Shown here: positions 6,734-18,100 of the stretch, piece by piece
How positions within the stretch are numbered: position 1 is the stretch's first letter
Layout of the letters: each line of letters starts with the position of its first letter
Source of the DNA: Bradyrhizobium oropedii
GTDB taxonomy: Bacteria > Pseudomonadota > Alphaproteobacteria > Rhizobiales > Xanthobacteraceae
Assembly: GCF_020889685.1 (NCBI RefSeq)
Contig: NZ_JACMYO010000086.1
Span: forward strand, 1-34,042
Length of the DNA: 34,042 bases
Direction of reading: 5' to 3'
Position numbers and translations under genes: made by a program
Notes under the pieces: generated by a model
Seen by the model: only the letters and a program-made list of their open reading frames with translations
The model's database searches: none
Told to the model about the DNA's origin: nothing

Positions 6734-7453
6734 ATGACAGCCTTGCCAACGCGAGGGGCCGAGTTGACCCCGGATGCGCCTGCGCAGACCTGGAGTGCGC
6801 GGCTGTGCTGTGCGCTGATGATCGGCGCGTGCCTCGTTCTGGCGCCGCCGAAAGCATCGGCAGAGGAGGCGCGGATCGATTTTGATATCACAGCCCAGCC
6901 GCTGGCCGCCGCCCTCGAGCAGTATGGCGCCGTGGCTGGTCGGAACGTTCTCTACAACAGCAACCTGACGGCTGGACTGCATGCCAGCGCCGTGCGTGGG
7001 CCTATGACCGCGGACACGGCGCTCGCGCGGCTGCTCGCGGGCAGTGGTCTGTCGGCGCGAGTGCTCGGAGAGACGTCTTTCGTCCTTTATCCCGCTCCGG
7101 CCACGCCACAGGCGCCGCTGCCGGTTCCAGTGAATCATTATTATGCGCGGCTGCAGGCCGGCGTTCGGGCCGCATTGTGTGCGGATGCAGATGCACGGCC
7201 GGGCCGTTATCGGATCGCGCTGCAATTCTGGATCGATCCGGCCGGCAACGTGGAACGATACGCGCGGCTGGGCTCGGCGGGCAGCGCTGCGGTCGATGCG
7301 GGCATCGATCAAGCGCTACGCCGGATGCAGATCGATGCGCCGCCGCCGGCAGGCCTCGCCCAGCCAGTCACTCTGGTGGTCGTCCCGCAGGGACCCGCCA
7401 CGACGATGGCCTGTAGCGGCACTCCGGCGCGCCGCGCCAGCGCGACGCCATGA
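6734..7453 (+). CDS. Periplasmic STN/TonB-like signalling protein (VreA-like)
   Basis: A 239-residue secreted protein. A signal peptide (hydrophobic LCCALMIGACLVLA, likely cut after ASA at about 43) is followed by a Secretin/TonB N-terminus (STN) domain at about 48-118 (IDFDITAQPLAAALEQYG ... GTSFVLYP type) and a TonB C-terminal-like domain at about 135-218 (YYARLQAGVRAAL, then ALQFWIDPAGNVE, PPAGLAQPVTLVVVPQ). Normally STN sits on a TonB-dependent receptor and passes a signal to FecR; here there is no beta-barrel, as in VreA of Pseudomonas. The gene overlaps the sigma factor by ATGA. ATG 6734 has no clear ribosome-binding site; a TTG at 6764 has AGGGG five bases upstream and keeps the signal peptide, so the true start may be there. 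Confidence 0.85.
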   Translation: MTALPTRGAELTPDAPAQTWSARLCCALMIGACLVLAPPKASAEEARIDFDITAQPLAAALEQYGAVAGRNVLYNSNLTAGLHASAVRGPMTADTALARLLAGSGLSARVLGETSFVLYPAPATPQAPLPVPVNHYYARLQAGVRAALCADADARPGRYRIALQFWIDPAGNVERYARLGSAGSAAVDAGIDQALRRMQIDAPPPAGLAQPVTLVVVPQGPATTMACSGTPARRASATP

Positions 7454-7965
7454 CGGAGGCGTCGCTGGCGCTGATAAGACGCCTGCTGGTCGAGCGCTAT
7501 GATGAACTCAAGCGACGGCTGACACGCAGGCTGGGATCGTCCGAGCTCGCGGGCGATGCGCTGCAGGACGCCTGGCTCCGCATCGCCCGGGCGGATTCGG
7601 TCGGTGTGGTCCGCAATCCCGGCAACTATATCTTTGGCGTCGCCATGAACGCGGCGCGTGATCGCCAGCGTAGTGCCGATAGTCGTACCCTGAGCACCGC
7701 CGAGGTCGACGGACTGCTCGAGATCGCCGATGGCGCGCCCGATCCGGAGCAGGTGGCGCGCGCGCGTTCGGACCTGCGCGGGCTGGAAGCCATCCTGCGC
7801 GAGCTGCCGCCGCGCCGCCGCGCGATTCTGCTTGCAGCGCGGCTCGACCAGATGCCGCGGCAGGAGATCGCCCGCCGCTTCGGCATTTCCCTGCGCCTGG
7901 TGGAGCTCGAGCTGCAGCGGGCGCAGGAATATTGTCTGGCGCGGCGCGATCGGAGCGGCGGATAG
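7450..7965 (+). CDS. FecI-type ECF RNA polymerase sigma factor
   Basis: A 171-residue group IV sigma factor. Region 2 (about 10-75) contains AGDALQDAWLRI and NPGNYIFGVAMNAARDRQR, the usual core- and -10-binding helices; region 4 (about 112-165) contains LRELPPRRRAILLAARLDQM and a helix-turn-helix RQEIARRFGISLRLVELELQ. These sigma factors are held by a FecR protein and released when an outer signal reaches the STN domain. Its ATG overlaps the stop of the STN gene (7450-7453), so the two are probably translated together, and the FecR gene follows 93 bases later. Its likely targets are its own operon and the giant exoprotein gene (inference). Confidence 0.93.
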   Translation: MTEASLALIRRLLVERYDELKRRLTRRLGSSELAGDALQDAWLRIARADSVGVVRNPGNYIFGVAMNAARDRQRSADSRTLSTAEVDGLLEIADGAPDPEQVARARSDLRGLEAILRELPPRRRAILLAARLDQMPRQEIARRFGISLRLVELELQRAQEYCLARRDRSGG

Positions 7966-8058
7966 CATGCGGTTTCGCCCGGCTGGAAACGTCTTATTGA
8001 AAGTGGTGGTGAGAACCGCCGCAACTTGGCGTAGGCGGGCACAAGGCGGACGCCGGCC

Positions 8059-9045
8059 ATGAGCGCGATGGATAACGACGATATGGGATTTGACCCGCTC
8101 AAGCGGGAAGCGGTGGGCTGGGTCCGGCATCTCACCTCCGGACAGGCCACCGCGGCTGACGCCGAGGCACTGAGGCGCTGGTGCGGCCAGAGCGCGGAGC
8201 ATGCCGCCGCTTTTGCCGCAGCGAGCCGCCTGTGGCGAGACCTTGCGCCGGCCGGTCGCAATTTGCGGGCGGCGGCGACGGCAGGACCGTTGACGAGCGC
8301 TTCGCGCCCGTTCAATCGCCGCGCGTTGCTCGGCGGAGGGCTCGCGGCCGCTGCCTCGGCGGCGGCCGTCTATGCGCTTGCGCGTCCGCCGCTCGATCTG
8401 TGGCCGTCGTGGTCGGAGCTCGCGGCTGACTACCGGACCGGCATCGGCGAGCAGCGCAACGTGGCGCTGCCGGGCGACGTTTCAATCCGGATGAACGTGC
8501 AGACCAGCATCGCGCTGCAACCCGCCGATCCCGGCGCGGCACGGATCGAGTTGCTCTCCGGTGAGGCGGAGTTCGCCACATCCGGGCGCAGCTTTGGCGT
8601 TCGCGTGGCCGACCGCTGGATTTTCGCGGATCAGGCACAGTTCGACGTGCGCTATGTACCGGCCGGCGGCGAGCGGCCGGTCTGTGTGACTTGCCTCAAG
8701 GGTGAGCTGCAGGTCGAGCGGGGCGCCCAGACGATCACCATGAAGGAGAGCCAGCAACTGCGCTACGACGCCCGCGGGGAGACACTCGCCGCTGCCGATA
8801 TCGAGGCTGCCTCTGCTTGGCAGCGCGGCGTCCTGCTGTTTCGCTTCACGCCGTTGTCCGATGTGGTCGACGAGATCAACCGCTACCGGCCTGGCCGCAT
8901 CTTCATCGTCAATGCCGAGATCGCCCGGTTGCCCGTCAGTGGCCGTTTTCGCATCGATCGTATGGACGAGATTCTGACCCAGCTCCAGCAGGCTTTCAAT
9001 GCGCGCGTGCGGTCGCTGCCTGGCGGGATCGTGCTGCTGAGCTGA
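8059..9045 (+). CDS. FecR-type transmembrane anti-sigma factor
   Basis: A 328-residue sigma regulator. The cytoplasmic N-terminal DUF4880 domain (about 14-65, with AVGWVRHLTSGQATAADAEA and WCGQSAEHAAAF) binds the ECF sigma factor. One transmembrane segment lies at about 88-108, preceded by NRRALLGGG, which looks like a twin-arginine motif. The periplasmic FecR domain (about 124-215) includes RTGIGEQRNVALPGDVSIRMN, and a DUF4974/STN-like C-terminus (about 258-328) ends in LPVSGRFRIDRMDEILTQL. It would receive the signal from the STN protein two genes upstream. An AAGGCGG stretch precedes the ATG at 8059; a second ATG lies nine bases further on. Confidence 0.93.
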   Translation: MSAMDNDDMGFDPLKREAVGWVRHLTSGQATAADAEALRRWCGQSAEHAAAFAAASRLWRDLAPAGRNLRAAATAGPLTSASRPFNRRALLGGGLAAAASAAAVYALARPPLDLWPSWSELAADYRTGIGEQRNVALPGDVSIRMNVQTSIALQPADPGAARIELLSGEAEFATSGRSFGVRVADRWIFADQAQFDVRYVPAGGERPVCVTCLKGELQVERGAQTITMKESQQLRYDARGETLAAADIEAASAWQRGVLLFRFTPLSDVVDEINRYRPGRIFIVNAEIARLPVSGRFRIDRMDEILTQLQQAFNARVRSLPGGIVLLS

Positions 9046-9079
9046 AGCCTGGTTCCTGCAATCTTGCGACCGCTCTGCG

Positions 9080-9097
9080 GTGACACGAAACTTTCAC
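9080..9097 (+). promoter_or_regulatory. Second PHO-box-like sequence, before the exoprotein gene
   Basis: GTGACAC-GAAA-CTTTCAC lies about 80 bases before the preferred start of the exoprotein. It matches the PhoB half-site CTGTCAT at 4 and 5 of 7 positions with the normal 4-base spacer. No good -10 hexamer is seen at the expected place, so an ECF-type promoter in the same stretch is an alternative. Confidence 0.3.
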
Positions 9098-9175
9098 AAA
9101 AATCCCTTGCGGCTTTGGATGGGGCTTCCCCGTCACGCTGGTGTGACCTCTGCGATGTTCGCTGGAAGGACTGTC

Positions 9176-12100
9176 ATGCCGGTTCGAGCTCAAGCCACCC
9201 ATCATTCCTCTACGCGCGGTGAATTGGCCGTCCGCACCCGGTTGCGGTCGCGCCTTGTGTCCCGCGGCGGGTTGATGGCCGGCACGAGCCTGGTGACATT
9301 GTTGCTCGCTGCGTATCCCGCGAGCGCGAGGCCGTTCGGTGCCGCGCGGGCGATCGCGGCGCCACAATACGCAGCCGACGCGGCGAGCGCTGGGGCCCAG
9401 CAGGCGGCTGACGCGGCTGCCCAAAGCTCTGGCGCATTGGTGCGAGCGGCCCAAGCGATCCAGGCCATGCAGGCGGCACAGGCGACCGCCCGCAGTGCTG
9501 CACAGGCCGCCGGCACGTCGCAGACGCTGCCGCAGCTGACGGTGCCCAATGGTCTGGCACCGGGCGGGCTACAAGTCGCGCCGGGCGCTGCGCCCGGATC
9601 GAACCTCTGGTCTGGCGCCAGCCTTCCGACCCAGAGGAGCGCCAACGGACGCACCAGCGTCGGCATCACCCAGACCGCGCCGCAGGCCATCCTCAACTGG
9701 CAGAGCTTCAACGTCGGCGCCGGGACCGACGTCGTGTTCAACCAGCAGGGCAACAGCAACTGGGTCGCGCTCAATCGCGTGATCGGCAATGTCGGACCAA
9801 GCCAGATCCTCGGCCATATCAACGCCGACGGCCAGGTGCTGCTGATCAACCAGAACGGCATCATTTTCGGCGGCGCCAGCCAGGTCAATGTTGGCTCGCT
9901 GGTGGCATCGACACTCAATGTCACCGATCAGCAGTTCAAGACCGCGCTGCTCAATCGCTCACCGTTCGACAACTCCGGCAATCTGCAGGCCCCGATCTTC
10001 GCCAACAGCAGCGGCCCAACGGGCAACGTCATCGTCGAGCCCGGTGCCGTGATCGTCACGGCGCCGCCCGCATCCGTCACCACGGGAGGCGGGAACGTAT
10101 TCCTGCTCGGCGCCAATGTGCAGAACAGCGGCAGCATCGTTACGCCAGGCGGGCAGGCCGCGCTCGCGGCCGGCACGTCGGTTTACGTCACGACAAGCGG
10201 CAGCACGAGCCAGCAGGGTCTGATGTTGAATGTGCTCAATGGCGGCACGGTCAGCAACACCGGCCTCATCGCGGCGCCGACCGGAAGCGTCACGCTGGTC
10301 GGCATGAATTTGCAGCAGTCCGGCGTGCTGGTGGCGACCACCTCGGTCAATCAGGCCGGTTCGATCCTGCTGTCCGCGCAGCAGGGACTGCAGGGGATCT
10401 TTGGCTATGACAGCACCTCGCACTATGCGGTGTCGACGCAGACCGGTGCGGTCCGGCTCGCGCCCGGCAGCGTCACCGCTGTTCTCCCGGAGGAGGATGG
10501 TCTGACTGCGATGGACACCCAGCCCCAGGCCCAGTCGCGGATCACGGTCGAGGGCGGCTTCGTCAGCGTGCAGTCGGGGGCTGCGATCGTCGCGCCATCC
10601 GGGCGCGTTGCGCTTCAGGCATCGAGCCATGGCGACCAGCTCTATCTGCAGGACAATCCGACCGCCAAGATCAATACGAATTTCAGCCGCGACGGCGCCC
10701 GTGTAATTGTCGACACCGGTTCGCTGATCGACGTTTCGGGGTTGCAGGGCATCCCGGTCGCGGCGTCGAGCGACGTGGTGCAGGTAAACGTGCGCGCCAA
10801 CGAGCTGCGCGACTCGCCATTGCAGCGCGGCGGTATTCTTTCCAGCAAGAACGTGTGGGTGAACGTCCACGATCTCGACCCTTTGGCATCGGATCGGGTT
10901 TACACAGCAGGCGGTCTGCTCGAAGTGTCGGGATGGCTCGGTCAGGTCGAGCGGCCGATCGACCAGCGTCTGACCACCGGCGGTTCGGTGATCGTCTATT
11001 CCACGGGCGACGCCATCCTGCGGCCCGGTGCGTCGATCGACATTGCCGGCGGCTCGCTCGCGCACCAAGCCGGCTATGTGCCGGTCACCTGGCTGGTCGG
11101 CTCGGACGGCAGGATCTACAGCGCCAATCAGGCCCCCGCCGACCTGACCTACATCTCGATCGGGGTCGGCTTCACGGTTAATCACGCCCATTGGGGCGTC
11201 ACCGAATTCTATGCCAATCCACTGGTCCCCAGTCAGATCTACCAGCCGGCCTATCTTGAAGGACGCGCCGCCGGCGCTCTGACCGTGATTGCGGGCGCGG
11301 CAGAGGTCGATGCCTCGGTTGTTGCGGCGACCGTCAACGGACCCTATCAGCGGACCGCCAATACGCTTCCGGCGGGCGCCGCGCTCACCATTCAGGTTCC
11401 CACCAGCGTGGTCATCGCATCATCGGTTGCGCCGCCGGAACTTTTGAGTGCGACGGCGCCGCTGCCGTCGCCCTTGCAGCAAACAGTCTATCTGTCTGCC
11501 GATCTGCTCGACCAGGCGAGCTACGGCAGCATCACCATCAATGCCGGGGGCGGCGTGACCGATCCGGTCAGCGGGGCCGTATCTCCCGGCATCAGCATCG
11601 TAGGCGGCACCAGGCTTCACGTTGCCTCAGGCGGCTCGATCACCCTGAATTCGAGTGTCGGCAATGCCGGCGGGGGAATTTCGATCGACGGCCAGCTGGT
11701 GGCGCGTGCCGGCTCGGTGACCGTCAACGCAGCGCTGTACGGAACGACGAGCTTCAGCGGTGATATCGAACTGCATCCGGGCAGCATGATCGATACGCGC
11801 GGCCTGTGGGTCAACGATCGCACCGGCGGCGGCGATACCCGGCCTACGCTCTACAACGGCGGCAACGTCAAGCTAACCGTCAACGGCTACGGCAGCCTTC
11901 GGATCGATGACGGGGCGGTGATCGATGCGTCGAGTGGTGGCTGGATCCAGAGCACGGGCCGGATCAAGACCAGCAACGGCCTGCCGGTCGGAACCGGTGG
12001 CAACATCGCGCTGATCGCCGACGGCTTCGGCGCGACGCTGCACAATTCGACGACGCTCGCGCAGACCTATCCGGGCCGGGTCTATCTCGACGGCACGCTG

Positions 12101-15100
12101 CGGTCCTACGGCTTCACCGGTGGCGGCACACTCAGCATCGCGACGCCCGCGATCCAGATCGGCGGCGACGCCATCCTTCCGCTCCGCACAATCGACAGCA
12201 TCAACGCCGACGGGACCAGCAACTTCACGCCGGTCGATCCGGCCAGCGTGATGCATCTGTCGCACAGCTTCTTTGCCGGCGGCGGCTTCAGCCAGTACGC
12301 CCTCTACAGCTACCAGAACCTGACGGTCGCGAGCGGCACCGATCTCGAGCTGCATGGGGTCAATCTGGTTCCGAATGCGCAGGCCATTTCGGCACCGACG
12401 GGCAGCGATGTCATGACCGCCGCGACGTTGGGGATGCTGCCGTCGTATCAGCGGCCGGCGCCCGTCAACCTGGTGCTGAGCGCGATCGACGCCTTCAACG
12501 GCAATCTCGATGTTCAGCGGGGCGTCGTGATCAATGCCGATCCGCAGGCGGCGATATCGCTGCACGCACGCCATCAACTGACGATCGACGGCACCATCAA
12601 CGCGCCCGCCGGAACCATCAATCTTGATCTGACCGGTACGACCGGACCCTGGGTCGCGATCAATTCGCAGGCCGGGGTGCCGCCCTACAACGGTCCGCTC
12701 TATGCCGCCACGCAGACGCTCTGGATCGGAGCGGACGCCCGATTGCTGGCGCCTGGCCTCGTGACATCGACGCTGGAGGCGTCGGGGCACCCGGTGAACA
12801 CGGTGCTCGGCGGCGGTCAGGTCAACATCAATCAGGATGCGCAGCCCGCGCTCTACTATCCCTATTCGGCCACCCAGCCTTATGGCGAGCAACCGCTCGG
12901 TGTGGTCGTGGCGCAAGCCGGGGCGATCATTGATGTGTCGGGCACATCGGGGACGATCCTCCAGGCCGCGGGTCGGTCCAGTCTGATCCAGACTCAAGTC
13001 GCGACTCCGGGCGGCGGCATCGCGATCCGGGCGTCGCTCGGCCTGCTGCTCGACGCCACCATGAAGGCGCAGGCCAGTGGGGCCGGCGTTGTGGGCGGCA
13101 GCCTGACAATCGATCAGATGATCGGGAGCTATGCCGCTGACAGCTCCGGGGTCTCGCAGTTCGTGCAGCCGGTGTTCCAGACGATCGTGAGCCAGGCCGC
13201 GCCGATGATGGCCGCCGGCCTCACCCAGGGACAGGCGATCCCGGGCAATGTGCTTGGCTCGATCTTCATCGGGGCCGATCAGATCACCAGCGGCGGCTTT
13301 GCGTCCGCGTCGCTCGGTGCGGTCGATGCTCTGGTGTTCAGCGGCAGCGTCAATCTCGCCATGCCGCGTAGCCTGACCATCAATGCCAGCAACATCAGCG
13401 CCGCGCCCGGCGCGAACGTTCGCCTCAGCGCGCCCTATGTCGATATCGGCGGCGGCCAGCGCAACGTCAACGAATTCACCAACATCAGCTATGTTGGCCT
13501 CGGCAGTTATGGCGCAGTGCCCATGGCCGGTACGGCACGTCTCGAGGTCGATGCCGACCTGATCGACATCGAGGGCACCCTGCGCAGCGGCGCGAGCTAC
13601 AGCTATGTGACGAGCTTCATCAATTTCGGTACGCCGGTTCAGCAGACGGTGTCGCTGCCTGGCTTCGCCAGCATGTCGTTCAACAGCCTGGGCGACATCC
13701 GCCTGGTGCCCATCTCCAGGATGTCGCCCTATTACGCGACCACGATGACAACTGCCGGTGACCTGACGTTCACCGGGACCGAAATCTATCCGATCACCAC
13801 CGCGCCGGTCAGCAATGCATACACCAGCATACCGAGCGGTCTGTTCCAGATTCGGGCGACAGGACCCAACAGCGTGGTCAGCTTCGCCAGCAACGGCCAG
13901 GCGCCCTACATGCCGCTGTCGGCGGGCGGATCCGTGCAGATCATCGCTCCGACCATCAATCAAGGCGGCGTCCTGCTGGCGCCGCTCGGGCAGATCACCT
14001 TCGGAGACCCGAACAATCTTGCCAGCACGCGCGCCATCAACCTGCTGCCCGGCAGCATTACGTCGGTGTCGGCCGCCGGCATGCTGATCCCATATGGCGC
14101 GCCGCTCGGCAACTCCGACTGGATCTACGGCTACGACAGCAGCGGCACCGCGAATACGATCAGCGCGCCGCCGGCCAAGACGATCTCATTCTATGGCAAG
14201 GCGCTGACGGTCGCGGGAGCGTCCGGCGGGGCGGCCTCCGCGCGCGTCGACGAGTCAGGCGGCGGAGATCTCTACGGTGCGCAGTTCGTCAGCGGCGCCG
14301 GCGGGTCGGTCGATACGCTCGACGGTATCAAGACATTCGCGATCCTGCCGAGTCTCGGCAACCGCTATGCGCCGCGCGACCCGCAGATGCAGCTCAGCGA
14401 TCCGACGCAGGCGACGTCGGCGCCGGTTGCGCTGCAGGTCGGTCAGCAGGTCTATCTGAGCGGAATTCCCGGGCTGTCGGCCGGCACCTACACCTTGCTG
14501 CCGGGGCATTACGCGTTGTTGCCTGGAGCTTACAAGGTCACCGTCGCGGCGAAGCAGACCACCGCCGCCGGGCTGTCGAATTTTGCGCAGCGTGACGGCT
14601 CTTACGAGGTGCTCGGCTATGGCGAGGTCGCCAACACGGGCTTCCACGACGCGCTTCCCTCGGTCTACATCGTGACACCCGGCGCGGTCGTCCGCCAGCA
14701 GTCGCAATATGCCGAAACCACCGCGAACCAGTTCTATGCGGCCAAGGCGGCCGCGAGCGGGATCGCCGCGCCCTATCTGCCGCTCGATGCGGGACAGCTC
14801 GTCATCAGCGTGACCAACAGCCTGTCGTTGCCGGCCACCGGTGGGTTCGGCGACTTCACGGCTCCGGCGGGCGGCCGGGGCGGGCAGGCCGATATCGTCG
14901 CGTCCAATCTCGAGATCCTCGCGCCGGGCGGCAGCGCGGCGCCGGGCATGACCGGGGTGCTCGCCAGCGCGATCGACAGCATCGGCGCGCAGAGCATTCT
15001 GATCGGCGGTACGCGCAACCTGTACGGCAACGTGCTGACCATCACGCCGGCGGCGCAGCAGCTCCAGATCGACAGTGGCGCCGTGCTCACTGCGCCCGAA

Positions 15101-18100
15101 ATCATGCTGACCGCGAGCAGCGCGATCACGATGGGCTCCGGCGCGCTGATCGACACGACGTCGTTCGGCGCGATCTCCACCCTGTTCCCGAACGATCCGA
15201 GGACCGGCAAGACCCTGGGATCGATCGCGCTGGCGCGCGTCGGCAACGGGGCCGGCGCATTCGTGCTGGCGTCCAACGCACCGGTATTGCCGGTCACGCT
15301 GCCGACGGGGACCAGCGGCACGAGCAAGCTGAGCATCGGCGCGGGCGCGCAAATCCTTGACGGCAGCGTCCTTGCGCTGAGCGCCTCGAACACGATCAGC
15401 ATGGATCCGTCCGCTCGCCTTGCGGCGCCGACGGTCATGATCAGCGTTCCCGTGATCAATTTCGGCACGGGAGGCACTTCCGGCTTCAACCTGAGCGCCA
15501 GCCTGCTCGCGCAATTGTCCGAAGGTGATCCGCTGCGTGATCTGCCGGCGACCGGCAACCTGATGCTGTCGGCGTCCACGGCGATCAACGCCTATGGCTC
15601 GATCGATCTCGGCGATCTGGATCCGGCGACCGGTCAGCCGCTGCTCGCCGCGCTGACGTTGAGTGCGCCCGTGATCAACGGGTTTGGTGCCGCCACCGAC
15701 CGCGTCAGGCTCCGCGCCAACGCGATCATGCTGAACGGCGGCACGACCGGCGCGGCTTCCACCGGAAGCGGGCAGGGCGCGTTCGAGATCGATGCGGCGC
15801 AGCTGACGCTGGCCGGCGGCGGCAATCTTGCCTTCGGCGGCTTCAACACCGTGACGCTGGCGGCGTCCGGGCAGGTGATTGGCGGTGTCGCCTATGCGGG
15901 CCCGATCTCTGCGGGCACGATGCAAAACATCGGCACGGTGTCTTACGCCCCGGGCGAGGTGATGCCGGGCATTTTCAGCGTCAGCGGAAGCCTGACGATC
16001 GCAGCACCGCTGGTGACAGCGCAGGCCGGCGCGCTGACGCAGCTCGTCGCCAATGCCGGCACGGTCACCTTCGCCGCGCAGCCCGGCGGTGCCGTCCAGC
16101 CGGCCGCCAATTCCAACGGCGCGACGCTTTCCGTCTCGGCGCAGAGCATCGTCCAGGGCACCACCATCAACCTGCCGTCTGGGGCGATCACCTTCACGGC
16201 GCAGAACGGCATCACGCTGCAGGCCGGATCGGTCACCAATGTCGCCGGCGCGGTGACACCGTTCTTCGATGTGGTTCGGATTGCGCCGGCCGGCAGCGTT
16301 ACGCTGCAGACGCTGAACGGCGATGTCGCGGTTGCCGCCGGAGCAGTGGTCGATCTGCGCGGCGGCCGATTGGGCTCGGTCACGCTGCCGATGCTCGACG
16401 TCGTGGATTCCGACCAGGGCGGTAACGCCGGCACGCTCACCATCGTCGCGCCGAACGGCACTGCCCATCTCGACGGGCAGTTGCTGGCCAGCGCCGATCC
16501 GCGCTACGCTGGCGGCAAGGCGATCCTCGCGGTCAAGTCCGGCGACGCCAGCGCGCTGCTCGGCAACATCGCGGGTTTCTCGGGCGAGCAGGCACTGACG
16601 CTGGCGAACGGCGACATCAATGTCGGCAACATCACCGCCCATGACGTCGAGCTGACCGCGAGCGGCGGCAGCATCACCGTCACCGGCCTGATCGATGCGA
16701 GCGGCGGCAGCGATGCGACCATCCGCCTGATCGCCGGCAACAATCTGGAACTGGGCGCGCATGCGGCGCTCAATGCCGGCACCACCGCGGCGAGGGGCGG
16801 CACGGTGTTTCTCGGCCTCTCCGGCAACAGCCAGGGCATGTTGACGTTCGATATCGATGCCGCCTCCGGCAGCACGCCGACGATCAGCGTCGCCGGCACC
16901 GACCCCAGCATCGCGCTCAATGGCGGACAGGTCTGGCTGCGCGCGCCGCGAACGGCCAATAGCAACGGCACCACCGGCGTGCGCATCAGCAACAACGGGG
17001 TCCGGGTCGTCGGTGCACGCGAGATCGATGTCGAGGCAGTCAAGGTCTATGACGTCAGCGGCACGCCCTATGTCGACGCCAACCTGGCGATGGCCGATGC
17101 CGACGCTCGGGCGTATATCGCTGCGGCGACGGCCAGGACGGGTATCGGCACGCTGACCGGCACCGCCGTCACCGCCTTCCACCTGATGCCGGGCATCGAG
17201 CTGCGCAGCAGCGGTGATCTCCAGCTGTTACAAAATCCATCCAGCACCAATTCCGGCATCGATCTGCACACCTACCGCTACAATGGTGAGGCGATGGAGC
17301 TGACGTTGCGCGCGGCCGGAAACCTGCTGATCAATGGCAGCCTCAGCGACGGCTTTGCCGCGCCGGTCAGTTCGCCGGACGGCAGCATCTTCGCCATCGC
17401 AGCGCCACTGCCGGCAGGCTCGGGGTCCGCCACGCTCCGATTGGTGGCCGGTGCGGACCTTGCCGCCGCCGATCCGCTGGCGGTCGTGCCGACCGTGCTG
17501 CGGCCTGCCGCCACGACGGCCAATCCGGAGCCGGGCTCGATCATTTTCGCGGCGATCGATTTTTCCGGGGCTCCCTACCTGATCGACTCCAATGTCCACG
17601 ACAGCGGCACCATCGTGCAGATTCCGAGCGTGGTACGCACAGGCACCCGCGACATCGAGCTTGCCGCGGCTGGAAACATCGATATCCAGACCGCGTTCGG
17701 GATTTATACCGCAGGGGAGCCTGTCACCCCGAATTTCACGCCGGGACAGCGCCCTTTGATTCTGTCGGCCGTCACGTACGACTACAGTACCTATCTCGGC
17801 TATACCTACGACGCGAACGGCAATCCGCTGTCGTTCGACACGCTTTATCCCACCACATTCAACGCGAGCTATCAGAGCGGCGGTGGCAATCTCACGGTCA
17901 AGGTGCATGGCAGCCTGATTGGCGCGGATACAAGCAACAATGGTGTGAAGAGCTACGCGGCCTCTGAGCCCGACACCTACTGGCTATGGACCGAACCAGT
18001 ACCAGTGGCCATCAGTCCGACCACAGCCACCAGTCCGACCTGGTTCCTCAATTTCGGCGCTTACTATCAACCGTATCTCGACTACGGAATCGACTCGTTC

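Noticed and set aside
7990..7997. CGTCTTAT between the sigma and FecR genes as an ECF -10 element
   Set aside because: No convincing -35 at the right distance, and a single short match is weak.
11873..17182. Very long minus-strand open frames (696 and 975 codons) opposite the exoprotein gene
   Set aside because: They are Arg/Asp/His-rich shadows caused by the high GC and biased codons of the plus-strand gene; no domain and no ribosome-binding site.
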